A DNA stretch of 64,000 bases, from positions 1 to 64,000 of the forward strand of contig SZWC01004728.1 in the NCBI GenBank assembly GCA_023375785.1. Direction: 5' to 3'. The DNA is from Penium margaritaceum. Taxonomy: Eukaryota > Streptophyta > Zygnematophyceae > Desmidiales > Peniaceae. Shown here piece by piece: positions 53,556 through 63,876 of this stretch. The position numbers and the translations under genes were made by a program. Numbering within the stretch: position 1 is the first letter of the stretch; the number at the start of each line of letters is the position of its first letter. The notes beneath the pieces are model-generated. The model worked only from the letters and a program-made list of their open reading frames with translations. It did no database searches and was not told where the DNA came from.

Positions 53556-54307
53556 NNNNNNNNNNNNNNNNNNNNNNNNNNNNNNNNNNNNNNNNNNNNN
53601 NNNNNNNNNNNNNNNNNNNNNNNNNNNNNNNNNNNNNNNNNNNNNNNNNNNNNNNNNNNNNNNNNNNNNNNNNNNNNNNNNNNNNNNNNNNNNNNNNNNN
53701 NNNNNNNNNNNNNNNNNNNNNNNNNNNNNNNNNNNNNNNNNNNNNNNNNNNNNNNNNNNNNNNNNNNNNNNNNNNNNNNNNNNNNNNNNNNNNNNNNNNN
53801 NNNNNNNNNNNNNNNNNNNNNNNNNNNNNNNNNNNNNNNNNNNNNNNNNNNNNNNNNNNNNNNNNNNNNNNNNNNNNNNNNNNNNNNNNNNNNNNNNNNN
53901 NNNNNNNNNNNNNNNNNNNNNNNNNNNNNNNNNNNNNNNNNNNNNNNNNNNNNNNNNNNNNNNNNNNNNNNNNNNNNNNNNNNNNNNNNNNNNNNNNNNN
54001 NNNNNNNNNNNNNNNNNNNNNNNNNNNNNNNNNNNNNNNNNNNNNNNNNNNNNNNNNNNNNNNNNNNNNNNNNNNNNNNNNNNNNNNNNNNNNNNNNNNN
54101 NNNNNNNNNNNNNNNNNNNNNNNNNNNNNNNNNNNNNNNNNNNNNNNNNNNNNNNNNNNNNNNNNNNNNNNNNNNNNNNNNNNNNNNNNNNNNNNNNNNN
54201 NNNNNNNNNNNNNNNNNNNNNNNNNNNNNNNNNNNNNNNNNNNNNNNNNNNNNNNNNNNNNNNNNNNNNNNNNNNNNNNNNNNNNNNNNNNNNNNNNNNN
54301 NNNNNNN
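53556..54307. other. Assembly gap (752 N)
   Basis: Only N. From the flanks it should hold about 745 bp of the E2 3' LTR plus a short piece of C2 RNase H, so the true distance is probably a little longer than 752 bp. Confidence 0.99.
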
Positions 54308-54473
54308 GACCAAGAGGATGCTCACACATTGCATGACAAAGACGTGTGACCGCAAATTGCACTGTGCACGTGCCCTAGACATCGGTATGGTCAACACAAC
54401 CAACAAAGACTGAGGCCAAGACTACTGGAGAGAGAGATATCTCACAGTTAATGGACAGAGGTGGAAGGGAGAG
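54308..54473 (+). pseudogene. RNase H C-terminal tail, probably the end of copia-C2
   Basis: TKRMLTHCMTKTCDRKLHCA is the usual last block of copia RNase H, followed by a stop and a polypurine tract (gtggaagggagagt). C2 RNase H breaks off at 29690 just before this block, so this is most simply its continuation after the E1-E2 array. Confidence 0.65.
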
Positions 54474-54475
54474 TT

Positions 54476-55243
54476 TGTTCACTTGATATGCTCCTTGCCC
54501 ATACCTGATATTTGGACAAGAACAGGAAGTACTATGCATGCAGTGGTCCCTTAGAATAGTCCCCTAAGTCTGGTCCAGATGGACAAGGCATGTTCTACTC
54601 CTTTGGAACAAGGCCCCTTGGTCTAAGCTCGATAGTATAACTAGCAAATACTACCTAGGAGAACTCCTTGTGCCTTAGACATTCCACATTTAGTCTCTGG
54701 AGCTAGAGGTCACTTGGTCAAATCCCAGCCAATTGACTAATTTCCTTTGTGACCAAAAAGGGGACACGAAGGTTCAAAGAGACATCTTAGAACATTCCAA
54801 GATGTTTTCTTGTGGCTGGTGCCACTTGGCGGTCACAAGGAGCACCATGTAGGCAGGAGAATAACTGCAATCCAGATTGCCCCCAAAGTGGCTCATCCAA
54901 GGAGTCACTGCGCGCCTTGGCTAGAGGCTGGCTCTAGGACTGTAAGAACCTATCAATTGCCTGTCATTTGTTTCATTTCTTACCTTTAAGACTCCTCACA
55001 TAGTTGTCCACCAGAGGCAGACACTAAAGAAGAATTTGTTGGTCTAAGCCCCAGCAGTTAGCTGCTTACTCAAGTGTGACCAAGTGCTAAGGACATAGTG
55101 CAAGTGATGATTCCTATGAATTGCTTAGTGTCGAACGATGATTTTGAAGGTGATATGTTCTCCTAGTTGCAATACTAGTAGCGGACGGCAAGTGCCATTG
55201 TGTCGGTTTTGTTGTCTAGTCCGTTGCCTAAGGCCGCTTGATA
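54476..55243 (+). repeat. 3' LTR, probably of copia-C2, truncated at its end
   Basis: Starts TGTTCACTTGATATG after a polypurine tract. The 3' half matches LTR-F (ACTCCTCACA, GTTGTCCA, TTGGTCTAAGCCCCAG). It ends in GTGCCATTGTGTCGGTTTTG-like LTR 3' sequence, but the final GACA and primer-binding site are missing: at about 55243 it joins minus-strand RT. It holds two GCATGCA/GCATGTT-hairpin motifs (54533-54605) and a weak B-box-like GGTCAAATCCC at about 54718. Confidence 0.75.
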
Positions 55244-57124
55244 CCATGTCCTTCATCTTGAACTTGCGGGCAAGATTTTTGTTAGGTCTGTTAGGGCCTC
55301 CTATGAGGACAAGCACAGAAGAAGATCGTCCACATATGACGCCTTGAGATGCAAGCCATGTTTGTCCTCACGTACATAGACGCTGAGGTCATTGTTACAA
55401 TGTGCAAAGGAGATTTCAGCCATGAAACTGTTCACCTCCTTCTACCAAATCCGTGAGGCTTGTTTCAGCCCATACAACGACTTCACGAGCTTGTACACCT
55501 TACCCTTGGATACATTGACACCTTTTGGTACCTCCATTAGCACCTCCTTATCAAGCAGCCCATAAAGGAAGGCTATTTCACATCCATCTGGTGGATCTCA
55601 AGGTATGTGGCAGCACCGACAAGCAGGGACCTGATGGAGGCAAACGTCATGACTAGTGGAAAGGTCTCATCGTACTCAGACACTACGCGCTGTGCAAATC
55701 CTTTTTCCATGACCCTTGCCTTGTACTTGCCAATGCTATTGTCTTGCTTCCACTTCAATCTGAGCACCCACTTTGAGCATACCACGTGAGTGTTAGCCGA
55801 TCTATCCACCAGCGCCCACGTGCCATTTTCTTCAATGGATGCAAGCTTGTTGTGCATCACCTCCTTCCAGTTGGCCGCATATGGCCTTGCCAGCGCCTTA
55901 GCCACAATGAGCGGCTCTCCCTAAGCCAAACAGGACCAACTCAGTCCAGTCCAGCTTCCGGTGTCAGCGTCCTACTTTGGAGTTTGTTTTCCTTGTCCTG
56001 TACAATCATGCTGCATTGCTGGTGGATCTTTGCAATGTTTTTGCTCCTGTGCTGCTAGCTGCCCTGAAATTTATTTATCTTCTTTTGAAGAGCCACTGGC
56101 CTCCGAGCTGGTCTTAAAAGCCTCGGACGTCTTTGACTCTGTGTCAGAGCTTGCCGCTGCGTCACTCTGCACAGCCGCTCTCCCTGCCACACCACTCTTA
56201 TTCAAGTCCTGTTGCCGTGGCACCATTCGCCAATTTTCAAGAGCTTGATCTCCTGACTCTAGCAGCACAACCCACTCTCCCTCTTTTGGAGCTTGTGTGG
56301 GATCAAGTACCCCTTCCTTGTCTAGTTTCCTCTTGTCAAAGGTAATTTCTTGACTGGTGATGACGGTTCTTGCTGCCAGGTCCAACAGGCCGTATGTCTT
56401 GTGGGCTGTTTCATAGCGCACCATCACGTGTTTTTGTAGTTGTGCATCTAGCTTTCCGCCACCCTCTCCCACTTGGACATTTGCCCATGCGAAGCAGCCG
56501 GACACTTTGAGGTGTGATGCATCCGGCTTCTTCCCTGACCAAACTTCTTGTGGCGTCATCTGTTGCTTGCCGTTTTTCTTGCTGTGCCTGTCGAGAGCAG
56601 CCGCAGAAGTCAGTTTGAGAGTGTATCATGCCGTTCTTGCCACTTCCGCCACAGAGTGTGCAGGAAGTTTTGCATCAAAGAGCATGCTGCGCACCATGTC
56701 GAGGATGATGTGGTTCACCCACTTGGACACACCATTACTCTGTGGTCTGTAGGTAGTTGTGGGCTAGTGGTTGATCCCGTGTTAATGCAACCAACCCTTG
56801 CATGATTTATACTCTTTGCCTTTGTCGTTTTGTATAGTTTTGACTTTCTTTCCAGTCAGCCAATCCACCATGATGATAAACTCCTAAACCTTTTCTCTGA
56901 CCTCTCCCTTTGTTTTCAGGAAGAAGATCCACATCTTGCCGTTGTGGTCGTTCATGAAGGTCAGAAACTACTTGCTACCACCGTTTGACGCCATGCAAAA
57001 GAGTCTGCACACGTCGGTGTGAATCAGGTAAAGGGTTGATTTTGCGCTACAACCGTTGAGCTCAAATCGTGTTTGCTTGGTCCTGCCTTGGAGGCAAGGT
57101 TCACACAAGCTGCCACCTCCAACT
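55244..57124 (-). pseudogene. Copia-F'2 integrase and RT fragment
   Basis: Read on the minus strand from 57124: integrase zinc Cys pair and core (CLQGKTKQ, HTDVCRLF with the first Asp, KTIQNDKGKEYKSCKGW with the second Asp, PQSNGVSKWVN with Glu changed to Lys), then an open linker 56559-56071 (TPQEVWSGKKPDASHLKVSG, KEGEWVVLLESGDQ). RT is open 55905-55573 (NGTWALVDRSANTHVV, EKGFAQRVVSEYDETF). After a shift come [12 protein letters not shown], a stop and YVDDLLLVLIG, then the frame ends at a KMKDM stretch at 55244 where it meets the C2 LTR. The left partner sequence on the 61.7-kb side is a different F copy (F'1). Confidence 0.83.
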
Positions 57125-57482
57125 GTTGGCCAGAGGGTGAGTGTGCACCCAGGAGGGTCCTTAGCAATGGCTGGTTCACACCACCAACTGTTTTTGGAGA
57201 GACTGAAACTGTGGAGGCAACTGGTTCCAAGGATGGCAGAAAACTGGTCAGAGAGTGAGGCAATAGTTTTGGCCTCAATTGACTAGGAATGTACACTTGT
57301 TCAAAGCTCACAAGCAATGCCATTTTAAAGCCATTGAAATAAGCTTTCCAGAACACCAAAGCATGCCAGATTTGGAGCTTCCTAGCAGATTCTATGGCTT
57401 CTAGAGTGGCCCTTGGTAGGCTGTTCTTTTCCCAGCTAGGAAGCCATCCTTTCCCTCCTCTAGAAGCTTCTGCCCCTTCCTA

Positions 57483-57909
57483 GATTCCTCAGCTTGCTTC
57501 TAGTAGGAGGGAAGGTGTCCAGAAGACCAAGACACCTCTAGATGCCTTGTAGGACAAGTCACCCCTTCTAGAAGGTGTGCCACCTTCTTGGACCCTCACC
57601 TGGCCTTCTAGAATCTAAAAGAGGAACTCTGGAGGTTGAGCTAGCTTCCTAGCATCTATTTTCCACCTCCCTTGAGGAAGGGCAGAAATTGATCTNGATT
57701 CCTCAGCTTGCTTCTAGTAGGAGGGAAGGTGTCCAGAAGACCAAGACACCTCTAGATGCCTTGTAGGACAAGTCACCCCTTCTAGAAGGTGTGCCACCTT
57801 CTTGGACCCTCACCTGGCCTTCTAGAATCTAAAAGAGGAACTCTGGAGGTTGAGCTAGCTTCCTAGCATCTATTTTCCACCTCCCTTGAGGAAGGGCAGA
57901 AATTGATCT
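57483..57909. repeat. Single-N join with identical 213-bp duplication (probable assembly artefact)
   Basis: 57483-57695 equals 57697-57909, separated by one N at 57696. It lies inside LTR-A. Confidence 0.88.
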
Positions 57910-57913
57910 AGTG

Positions 57914-57968
57914 GGATTTTAACCTGGGCCCCTGCCTCTAGAGGTGGATACCATTAACCACTAAGCCA
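57914..57968 (-). other. tRNA-like module inside the minus-strand LTR-A
   Basis: Minus strand A box TGGCTTAGTGG (57968-57958) is identical to the plus-strand copy. The B box is GGTTAAAATCC (57924-57914), with one conserved C lost relative to GGTTCAAGTCC. Confidence 0.55.
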
Positions 57969-59321
57969 CCTTGGCTTGTCTTTTTGGTGTTCCCTTTTGG
58001 AGTCACTCCTGCCATGGTGAGGAGCATCACTCCAACAATCTCCCCCTTATGCATCACCCATGGCAGTTTTCCATGCTCAGCCTGCAACTGGAGAGCCTTT
58101 CTCCTCATGGGAGGTGAGCTCATACTTTATTGCTCCCCCCCACTCAGCCCTATCCTTCTTGTGCAGTGCCTCCTTCAAGCTCCTCTTGCGTGAAGAAGAC
58201 TTGTGCAAACCCAGTCCAGATGCCCTTGTTGGCATCATATCTTTTTGTCCTTCTTTGCACACGGCTGCTCGTGCGGGGCTCTTGAGGCGGTTGTTCTTGG
58301 TTATGTCTCACTTTGGCGCCATCCTCTCAAAGCACCTCCTCCCCCTCTCTTGGAGACCTTGGAGACATCTGTCGACTCCCCACCTCCACGTCCATCTCCA
58401 GTGCTTCAGATTCCTCATCCGAACTGGCCGGAATAAAGTCTGGCGCTCGCCCATCCCTCACACGATGCTCTCTGGTTGGTGGCGATGCATGGATGTCACC
58501 CTCATTCACGTCCTCTGGCGTCTCCCCCTCAAGGAGTGGCATCCACTCCCCCCTCTTGGAGAGACCTGCCTCCTTGTCTATCCAACGGCCTTTCTCCTCG
58601 AACGTGACGTCGCAACTTTGCACAATCTGCTGCCTCCTTGGGTCAAAGAGCCGGTACGCCTTGCTTCCGCTCTCATATCCAATGAAAATACACCAGCGGG
58701 TATGCAGGTCTAGCTTGCTCCGTCCGTCACGTGCATGCACCATTGCATGTGCAACACAACCAAACGTGCGGAGGTGACTCACCGCCGGTTCCCTCCCGCT
58801 CCACACCTCTTATGGCGTCTTCCACGCCTTGCTCTCCTTGTCCTTCAGCGGCTTGGTCGGCATGAGATTCATGATGTACGCTGTTGTCCTTGCCGCCTCC
58901 GCCCAATACCGTTGCGTAAGGCCGGCGTCGCTCAACATGGATCACACCATGTTAAGGATTGTGCAATTTGCTCTCACTGCGACGCCATTCTCTTGTGGGG
59001 AGTGTGGAGTTGTTTTCTGCCACTCAATCCCTTTGCTCTTCATCCACCCAAGGCACCCCGCATATTCACCGTCGTTATCACTCCGGAACGCCTTCACCTG
59101 CAACTCTGTTTGCCGCTACACATCAGCCTGCATGGCTCCTGCATGCACGCAAGGACCTCACTGTTCCGCTTCATTGGGTAAAGGTAGACTTTCCAGCTGT
59201 GGTCATCGATGAAGGTGAGGAAGTAGCGAGCTCTACTGATGGAGCTCTCAAGCGGTCCACACACATCTATATGTACCACACCCAGTTTTGCCGATGCACG
59301 CGTCCCCTTCGCAACATACGG

Positions 59322-59954
59322 CTGCCGATTTCATTTGCCAATGATGCATGGCTCACACATGGTCTCCTTAGTTCCATCAAGGCCGCTGATTTGGAGACCC
59401 CACACCACTTCCCTCTTAGCCATCTCCTTCACTGTCGATGGAGAAATGTGGCAGAGTCGGCGGTGCCATAGGTCCAGGTCTCCTCCATCCTTTGTTGCAA
59501 GATTGGCGGCGTTGGACCCCACCCGGCTGCTGAGGATCTTCGCGCCTAGCAGGTACAAGTTGTCCTCCCTCTTGGCATGCACAATCACCTCAACTTTGCC
59601 CTCTTTGCAGATGACGATCTCCTTCTTTGTGAAGAGCNCTGCCGAGTTGATTTGCCAATGATGCATGGCTCACACACGGTCTCCTTGGTTCCATCAAGGC
59701 CGCTGATTTGGAGACCCCACACCACTTCCCTCTTAGCCATCTCCTTCACTGTCGATGGAGAAATGTGGCAGAGTCGGCGGTGCCATAGGTCCAGGTCTCC
59801 TCCATCCTTTGTTGCAAGATTGGCGGCGTTGGACCCCACCCGGCTGCTGAGGATCTTCGCGCCTAGCAGGTACAAGTTGTCCTCCCTCTTGGCATGCACA
59901 ATCACCTCAACTTTGCCCTCTTTGCAGATGACGATCTCCTTCTTTGTGAAGAGC
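59322..59954. repeat. Single-N join with 316-bp near-duplicate (probable assembly artefact)
   Basis: 59322-59637 is repeated at 59639-59954 with a few differences, separated by one N at 59638. The differences cluster at the beginning of the copy, as at low-quality contig ends or between alleles. It lies in the protease-integrase part of the minus-strand A element and makes that frame appear doubled. Confidence 0.8.
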
Positions 59955-60754
59955 ACCTCAAGTCCCTTGTTGGTAAGGCGGCTGACTGAGAGCAGGTGTG
60001 TCCCAAATGTGGGCATTTGCAGCACATCGTAAATTGTGCTCGTGACAAGTTTGCCATCCACAATTGACTCAATGCGGACGTTACCCTCGCCGGCGGCCAC
60101 CTCTGTTTTTCCATTGGCCACCGTCATGCGTCTCTCCAATGCGTCGCAGGTGACAAATGCCGCCTTGTTGCATTGCGTGTAGCGGCCTGATCCAGAGTCG
60201 ATGACGGCAACTCTTGGATCCTTCAAGTTAGTGGAGTTGTACGCCATAAGGTCATGCTCATCTTTCTTCCCGCCCCGTTGCGACCGATCTGTTTTCTTCT
60301 TGGGACAGTTGCACGCGTAGTGGCCCTTCTTGCCGCAGTTGAAGCACTCCTACTTCTTGTCACCTTTCTTGGTGCCCTGTTTGGCACCCTTCTACTTCCC
60401 GCCTCGGCCTCCACTTTTAGGATGAATCGTGTAAGCTGAACTTGATGCCCCTGCACTCTCTCAACCGCCACGTTGCATCCACTCATTGTGCACGTACTCA
60501 GCAACCTTTGGGTACTTCAGCTTGTCGGAAGGCCAGCCACCAAGGACTGTGATCATGGGACTCCAACTGTCAGGCAAGGCCAGAAGGAGGATCATAGCTT
60601 GCAACTGAGAGTCGACCTCCCAACCCGTGGCCACGCACTCCGCTGCGAGGGACTCAATCTGCTGCATGATCTCCATGATATTGTCGGCTTTGTTGGCTCG
60701 GAGGGTGACGAGCCCTTTAAAGATGAAGAGCTGATTGGAAAAGTTGCTTGACTC

Positions 60755-61211
60755 GTAGATGGAGCAGAGTTTTGACCATGCGTCTGCGGCCATGGTGCAT
60801 CCTTGGATGTGCCCAAGTTGTGGTGGGCATAACGTGGACACAAGGAGCGCCTACGCCTTTTTGTTGTGCTTCTTGTATGCCTCCTTCACCTCAGCCGTTG
60901 TAGTCTCCGGTGGAGCAGTCTCATCACCTTTTATGAGCTCAAGCAGTCCCTTGTCGTCCAGGAAGACCTCAAACTGCCACCTNGTAGATGGAGCAGAGTT
61001 TTGACCATGCGTCTGCGGCCATGGTGCATCCTTGGATGTGCCCAAGTTGTGGTGGGCATAACGTGGACACAAGGAGCGCCTACGCCTTTTTGTTGTGCTT
61101 CTTGTATGCCTCCTTCACCTCAGCCGTTGTAGTCTCCGGTGGAGCAGTCTCATCACCTTTTATGAGCTCAAGCAGTCCCTTGTCGTCCAGGAAGACCTCA
61201 AACTGCCACCT
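60755..61211. repeat. Single-N join with identical 228-bp duplication (probable assembly artefact)
   Basis: 60755-60982 equals 60984-61211, separated by one N at 60983. It lies in gag of the minus-strand A element; without the extra copy gag is co-linear. Confidence 0.87.
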
Positions 61212-61331
61212 CCACAAGGCAAAGCCTGTCCCATCAAACTTAAGGACAGTGGCACTGCTCTCTTGCTCGCTGGTTGCCATGTCTTTCTGTTGGAAGCATG
61301 AATTCAAGCTGGCTTTGAACCCCTTAGAGGC

Positions 61332-61346
61332 GTGGGCCCATAACCC
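61332..61346 (-). other. Primer-binding site of copia-A, exact match to tRNA-iMet anticodon arm
   Basis: The minus strand reads GGGTTATGGGCCCAC, exact over 15 bases, 2 bases from the LTR end (GGCCAACA). This shows family A uses the same primer as E, F and G. Confidence 0.86.
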
Positions 61347-61348
61347 TT

Positions 61349-61715
61349 TGTTGGCCAGATGGTAAGTGTGTACCCTGGAGGGTCCTTAGCAATGGCTGGT
61401 TCACACCACCAACTGTTTTTGGGGAGACTAAAACTGTGGAGGCAACTGGTTCCAAGGATGGCAAAAAACTGGTCATAGAGTGTGTGGATGCAACAGATTG
61501 GCCTTAATTGACTGGGTATTTACACTTGATCAAGGCTCACAAGTGGTTGCATTTTATAGCCATTGATCTAAGCTTTCCAGAACACCAAAGCATGCCAGAT
61601 TTGGAGCTTCCTAGTAGATTCTATGGCTTCTAGAGTGGCCCTTGGTAGGCTGTCCTTTTTCCCACCTATGAAGGCATCCCTTCCCTCCTCCAGAAGCTTC
61701 TGCTCCTTCCTAGAG
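61349..61715 (-). repeat. 5' LTR of minus-strand copia-A element, 5'-truncated (367 bp)
   Basis: Matches the last 367 bases or so of LTR-A, including GAAGCTTCTGGAGG near the truncation and TATA (TATAAAA on the minus strand, 61558-61552). The upstream half, with the tRNA-like module and the TTCTAGAA pair, is missing. At 61716 it joins F'1 integrase. Confidence 0.82.
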
Positions 61716-63505
61716 ACGCCATGCAAAAAGGTTTGCACACGTTGGTGTGAATCAGGTCAAGGGTTGATTTTGCGCGACGACCGTTGCGCTCAGATCGTGT
61801 TTGCTTGGTCTTGCCTTGGAGGCAAGGTTCACACAAGCTGCCACCTCCAACGGCATCCTTTTTGCAATCATCCATGCCACAGACCAGCTGTTGTTTCAGC
61901 ATGATTTGGAGCATGCTGTTTGCAACGTGCCCAAAGAGTCTATGCCACAGATCAGCGTGTTTTTCCTTTGCAACAGAGGATGCTTTTTCAGTTTTGGTTG
62001 GTGTGCTCTCTTGCGTTGGTGTCAATACCTCTGCCTCCGCTGCACGCACATGACCCTCATCTTCCAAGCTCTTTTCTGCCATTATCTGTAATATGTAGAG
62101 CCTGTAAACCCGTGGGACCTATGCCACGAGATCCTTCTTGGCGTAGAGGACCTTGATGTCCTCGTTCCTGGCGATGACAGCCTTCTTCTGTGTGAACACC
62201 ACCGTCATGTTGTTCTCCATTATTCTTGACACAGACAGGAGGCTTGCCATAAAGGAGGGCATGAAGACCACATTACGTAGCCATATACCCTTCTTTGCAC
62301 CATTGAGGCTGATGCTGATGAGCTTGTTCCCACGCCCTTTGCGTTCAGAACGCTACCGTTTGCGCATCTCAACCGCCAATCGGTGGGGCCGATGGAGACA
62401 AATCCAGCCTGGTCGTTGCTAGAGTGATGACCCATGCCTGAGCCAAGCCCAAAAGCTCCAGGCCTGAGCAGCGCCGCTTCTTTTGCCAGAGGCGTGCTCT
62501 GTGCCATCATGTTGGTGGCTTCTTTGCCAACTTTTCTACTGCCTTTGTTCCTACTGCTTCCGCGGTCTTCCTTCTTTGGTGACCTGCACTCTCTTGCCCA
62601 CTGCCCAGGTTTCCCACAATTGTGGCAGTTGTCCTGTTGCTTTGGAGCCTTGCCGCCATTGTTGCCTCTGCCACCACCGCTTCAGTTGCCGCCTTTCTGA
62701 CCAGAGGCTCACCCTTTGCTCCCGCGGCCACCATAGAATGTGGCATAGGCTGAGAAATTAGCCTCACTTGTGCTACGGTGCATGGCCTCATTTCGCACCT
62801 ACACAACACTGCCGTGTATGTCAGGTCGTCCTCCTTCCAGCCGCCCATGACAGCGATCACTAGGCTCCAGCTCTCCGGTAGTGCCATAAGTAGGATCCTG
62901 GCTTGCATGTTTTTGTCAAGGTCCCAGTTCATCTGGCGAGCCTCGCTAAGGAGTCCTTCAAACTCCTGTAGGAGATCCGGGATTGATCAGCCTCATTCAC
63001 CCGCATGCTGATCAGCCGTTGTACGATGAATATTCTATTTGCGAGGAAGGTGGATTGGTGCCCGCACTTGAGCTTGTCGTGAGCTTCGGATGTCAGCGTG
63101 TATCCGGCAATGATGGGAAATTACTTCTTAGCAGTCGCATTGCTGAGAAATGACATGGAAATATCATTCCGTTCCATCCATGCCTCGTGCTCGGGTGAGC
63201 CCACCGCAGGAACCTTCTCCCTTCCCTTAAGTAGGTTGATGAAGCCGCGCACTTTCATTGCCAATTCAAAATGCCATCTCCAAAGCGGAAAGTCGTTCCC
63301 CTCAGAGACCGGGATGCCTCCCAAAGATCCAAGATCTTCCCAGCAGTGCATTAGCACCCATTGTTGCTCTAGTAGTTTGACCTATGATAGCCTTTGTTGA
63401 GTTGGAAGAATTCTCTCCAGTAGTCCCTATTATGTTTGAGGACTGCCCTGCGGTAGCCCCTAGTAATCCAAATGGGCCAGCCATTCTGGCTTCCCTTTTT
63501 TGCAA
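61716..63505 (-). pseudogene. Copia-F'1 gag, protease and integrase start (minus strand)
   Basis: A gag N-terminal piece at 63505-63302 (AGPFGLLGATAGQSS) overlaps 63357-63121 (ISVSEG-like entry, FPLWRWHFELAMKVRG). The rest of gag runs through 62932-62700 with frameshifts (NWDLDKNMQARILLMALPES). The zinc knuckle near 62640-62590 reads NCHNCGKPGQWAREC, so its His is lost (His to Gln). Protease is open 62510-62220, but the active site reads FGLGSGMGHHSS (Asp to Gly), so it is inactive. Integrase 62082-61720 has LWHRLFGHVANS, CEPCLQGKTKQ and IHTNVCKPF (Asp to Asn). It breaks at 61716 where the LTR-A fragment begins. Confidence 0.84.
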
Positions 63506-63760
63506 TCTACGTCTCTGCTACATTGAGGCCAATGTAGGCTGATGTTAGCTAATGTTTGCTACCGGTTCAAAGGTGCAATTCCGTTGCTTACCCCTCCAGT
63601 TGATATTTGCCTGCAAAACAGAGAAGACAGATCGCACTAGCATATTGAGGGTCTTGCCTGAAACGGTAGAGAGTGTCCTAGTTTAGACCAAAGGGTCGTG
63701 CCTCCAAGGGCAGAGCTTGTCCTTGGTCCCTGTGTGCTGGGTGTAAGTTCAACCATTATG

Positions 63761-63803
63761 GTTGATGAAGCGGATGAAGCTGATGGAGCTGATGGAGATG
63801 ATG
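63761..63803 (-). repeat. 9-bp leader repeat in copia-F'1
   Basis: On the minus strand, four to five units of the CTCCATCAG/CTTCATCCG type about 60-70 bases after the primer-binding site, as in F and G. The rest of 63506-63859 is leader with no gene seen. Confidence 0.75.
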
Positions 63804-63859
63804 TGTGCACTTGGAGAGAGTACCCAAATTGAGCGAAGCGTGCCTTACAACTAGTCACT

Positions 63860-63874
63860 GTGGGCCCAAAACCC
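63860..63874 (-). other. Primer-binding site of F'1, one mismatch to tRNA-iMet anticodon arm
   Basis: The minus strand reads GGGTTTTGGGCCCAC, differing from the exact copies by A to T within the anticodon complement. Confidence 0.78.
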
Positions 63875-63876
63875 TT

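Larger units (their letters stand above)
57125..58037 (-). repeat. 3' LTR of minus-strand copia-A element (699 bp plus artefact)
   Basis: Minus strand starts TGTTGGAGTGATG (58037) after a polypurine tract and ends GGCCAACA (57125). It includes a 213-bp assembly duplication; without it the length is 699 bp against 701 for the plus-strand LTR-A. It has the same TTCTAGAA motifs and tRNA-like module. The TATA box is degraded here (TTTAAAAT near 57325). Confidence 0.85.
58038..61307 (-). pseudogene. Copia-A gag-protease-integrase with RT/RNase H deleted (minus strand)
   Basis: Gag starts at 61307 (ATSEQESSATVLKFDGTGF, LWRWQFEVFLDD) and continues past a duplicated segment to 60461. A perfect CX2CX4HX4C zinc knuckle (CFNCGKKGHYACNC) lies near 60350-60305. 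60247-59585 is open with protease AVIDSGSGRYTQCN (active DSG), LLSVSRLTNKGLEVLF and integrase LWHRRLCHISPS and CEPCIIGK. Then VHIDVCGPLESSI (Asp region) and FLTFIDDHSWKVYLY near 59280-59200, the core to about 58940, and the integrase C-terminus and linker 58806-58327 (SGREPAVSHLRTFG, GEWMPLLEGETPEDV). Only the first RT residues remain (EWGGAIKYELTSHEEKG), then a jump to the last pol codons and the polypurine tract at about 58050. RT and RNase H are gone, so it would depend on another element for reverse transcription. Confidence 0.86.

Noticed and set aside
53244-54413. Long frames of 260-370 codons across 53556-54307
   Set aside because: They consist of N bases; only the flanking bits (RNase H ends) are sequence.
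57483-57909. Biological tandem duplication inside LTR-A
   Set aside because: The two copies are identical, abut a single N, and the other LTR-A has one copy; an assembly join is the simpler reading.
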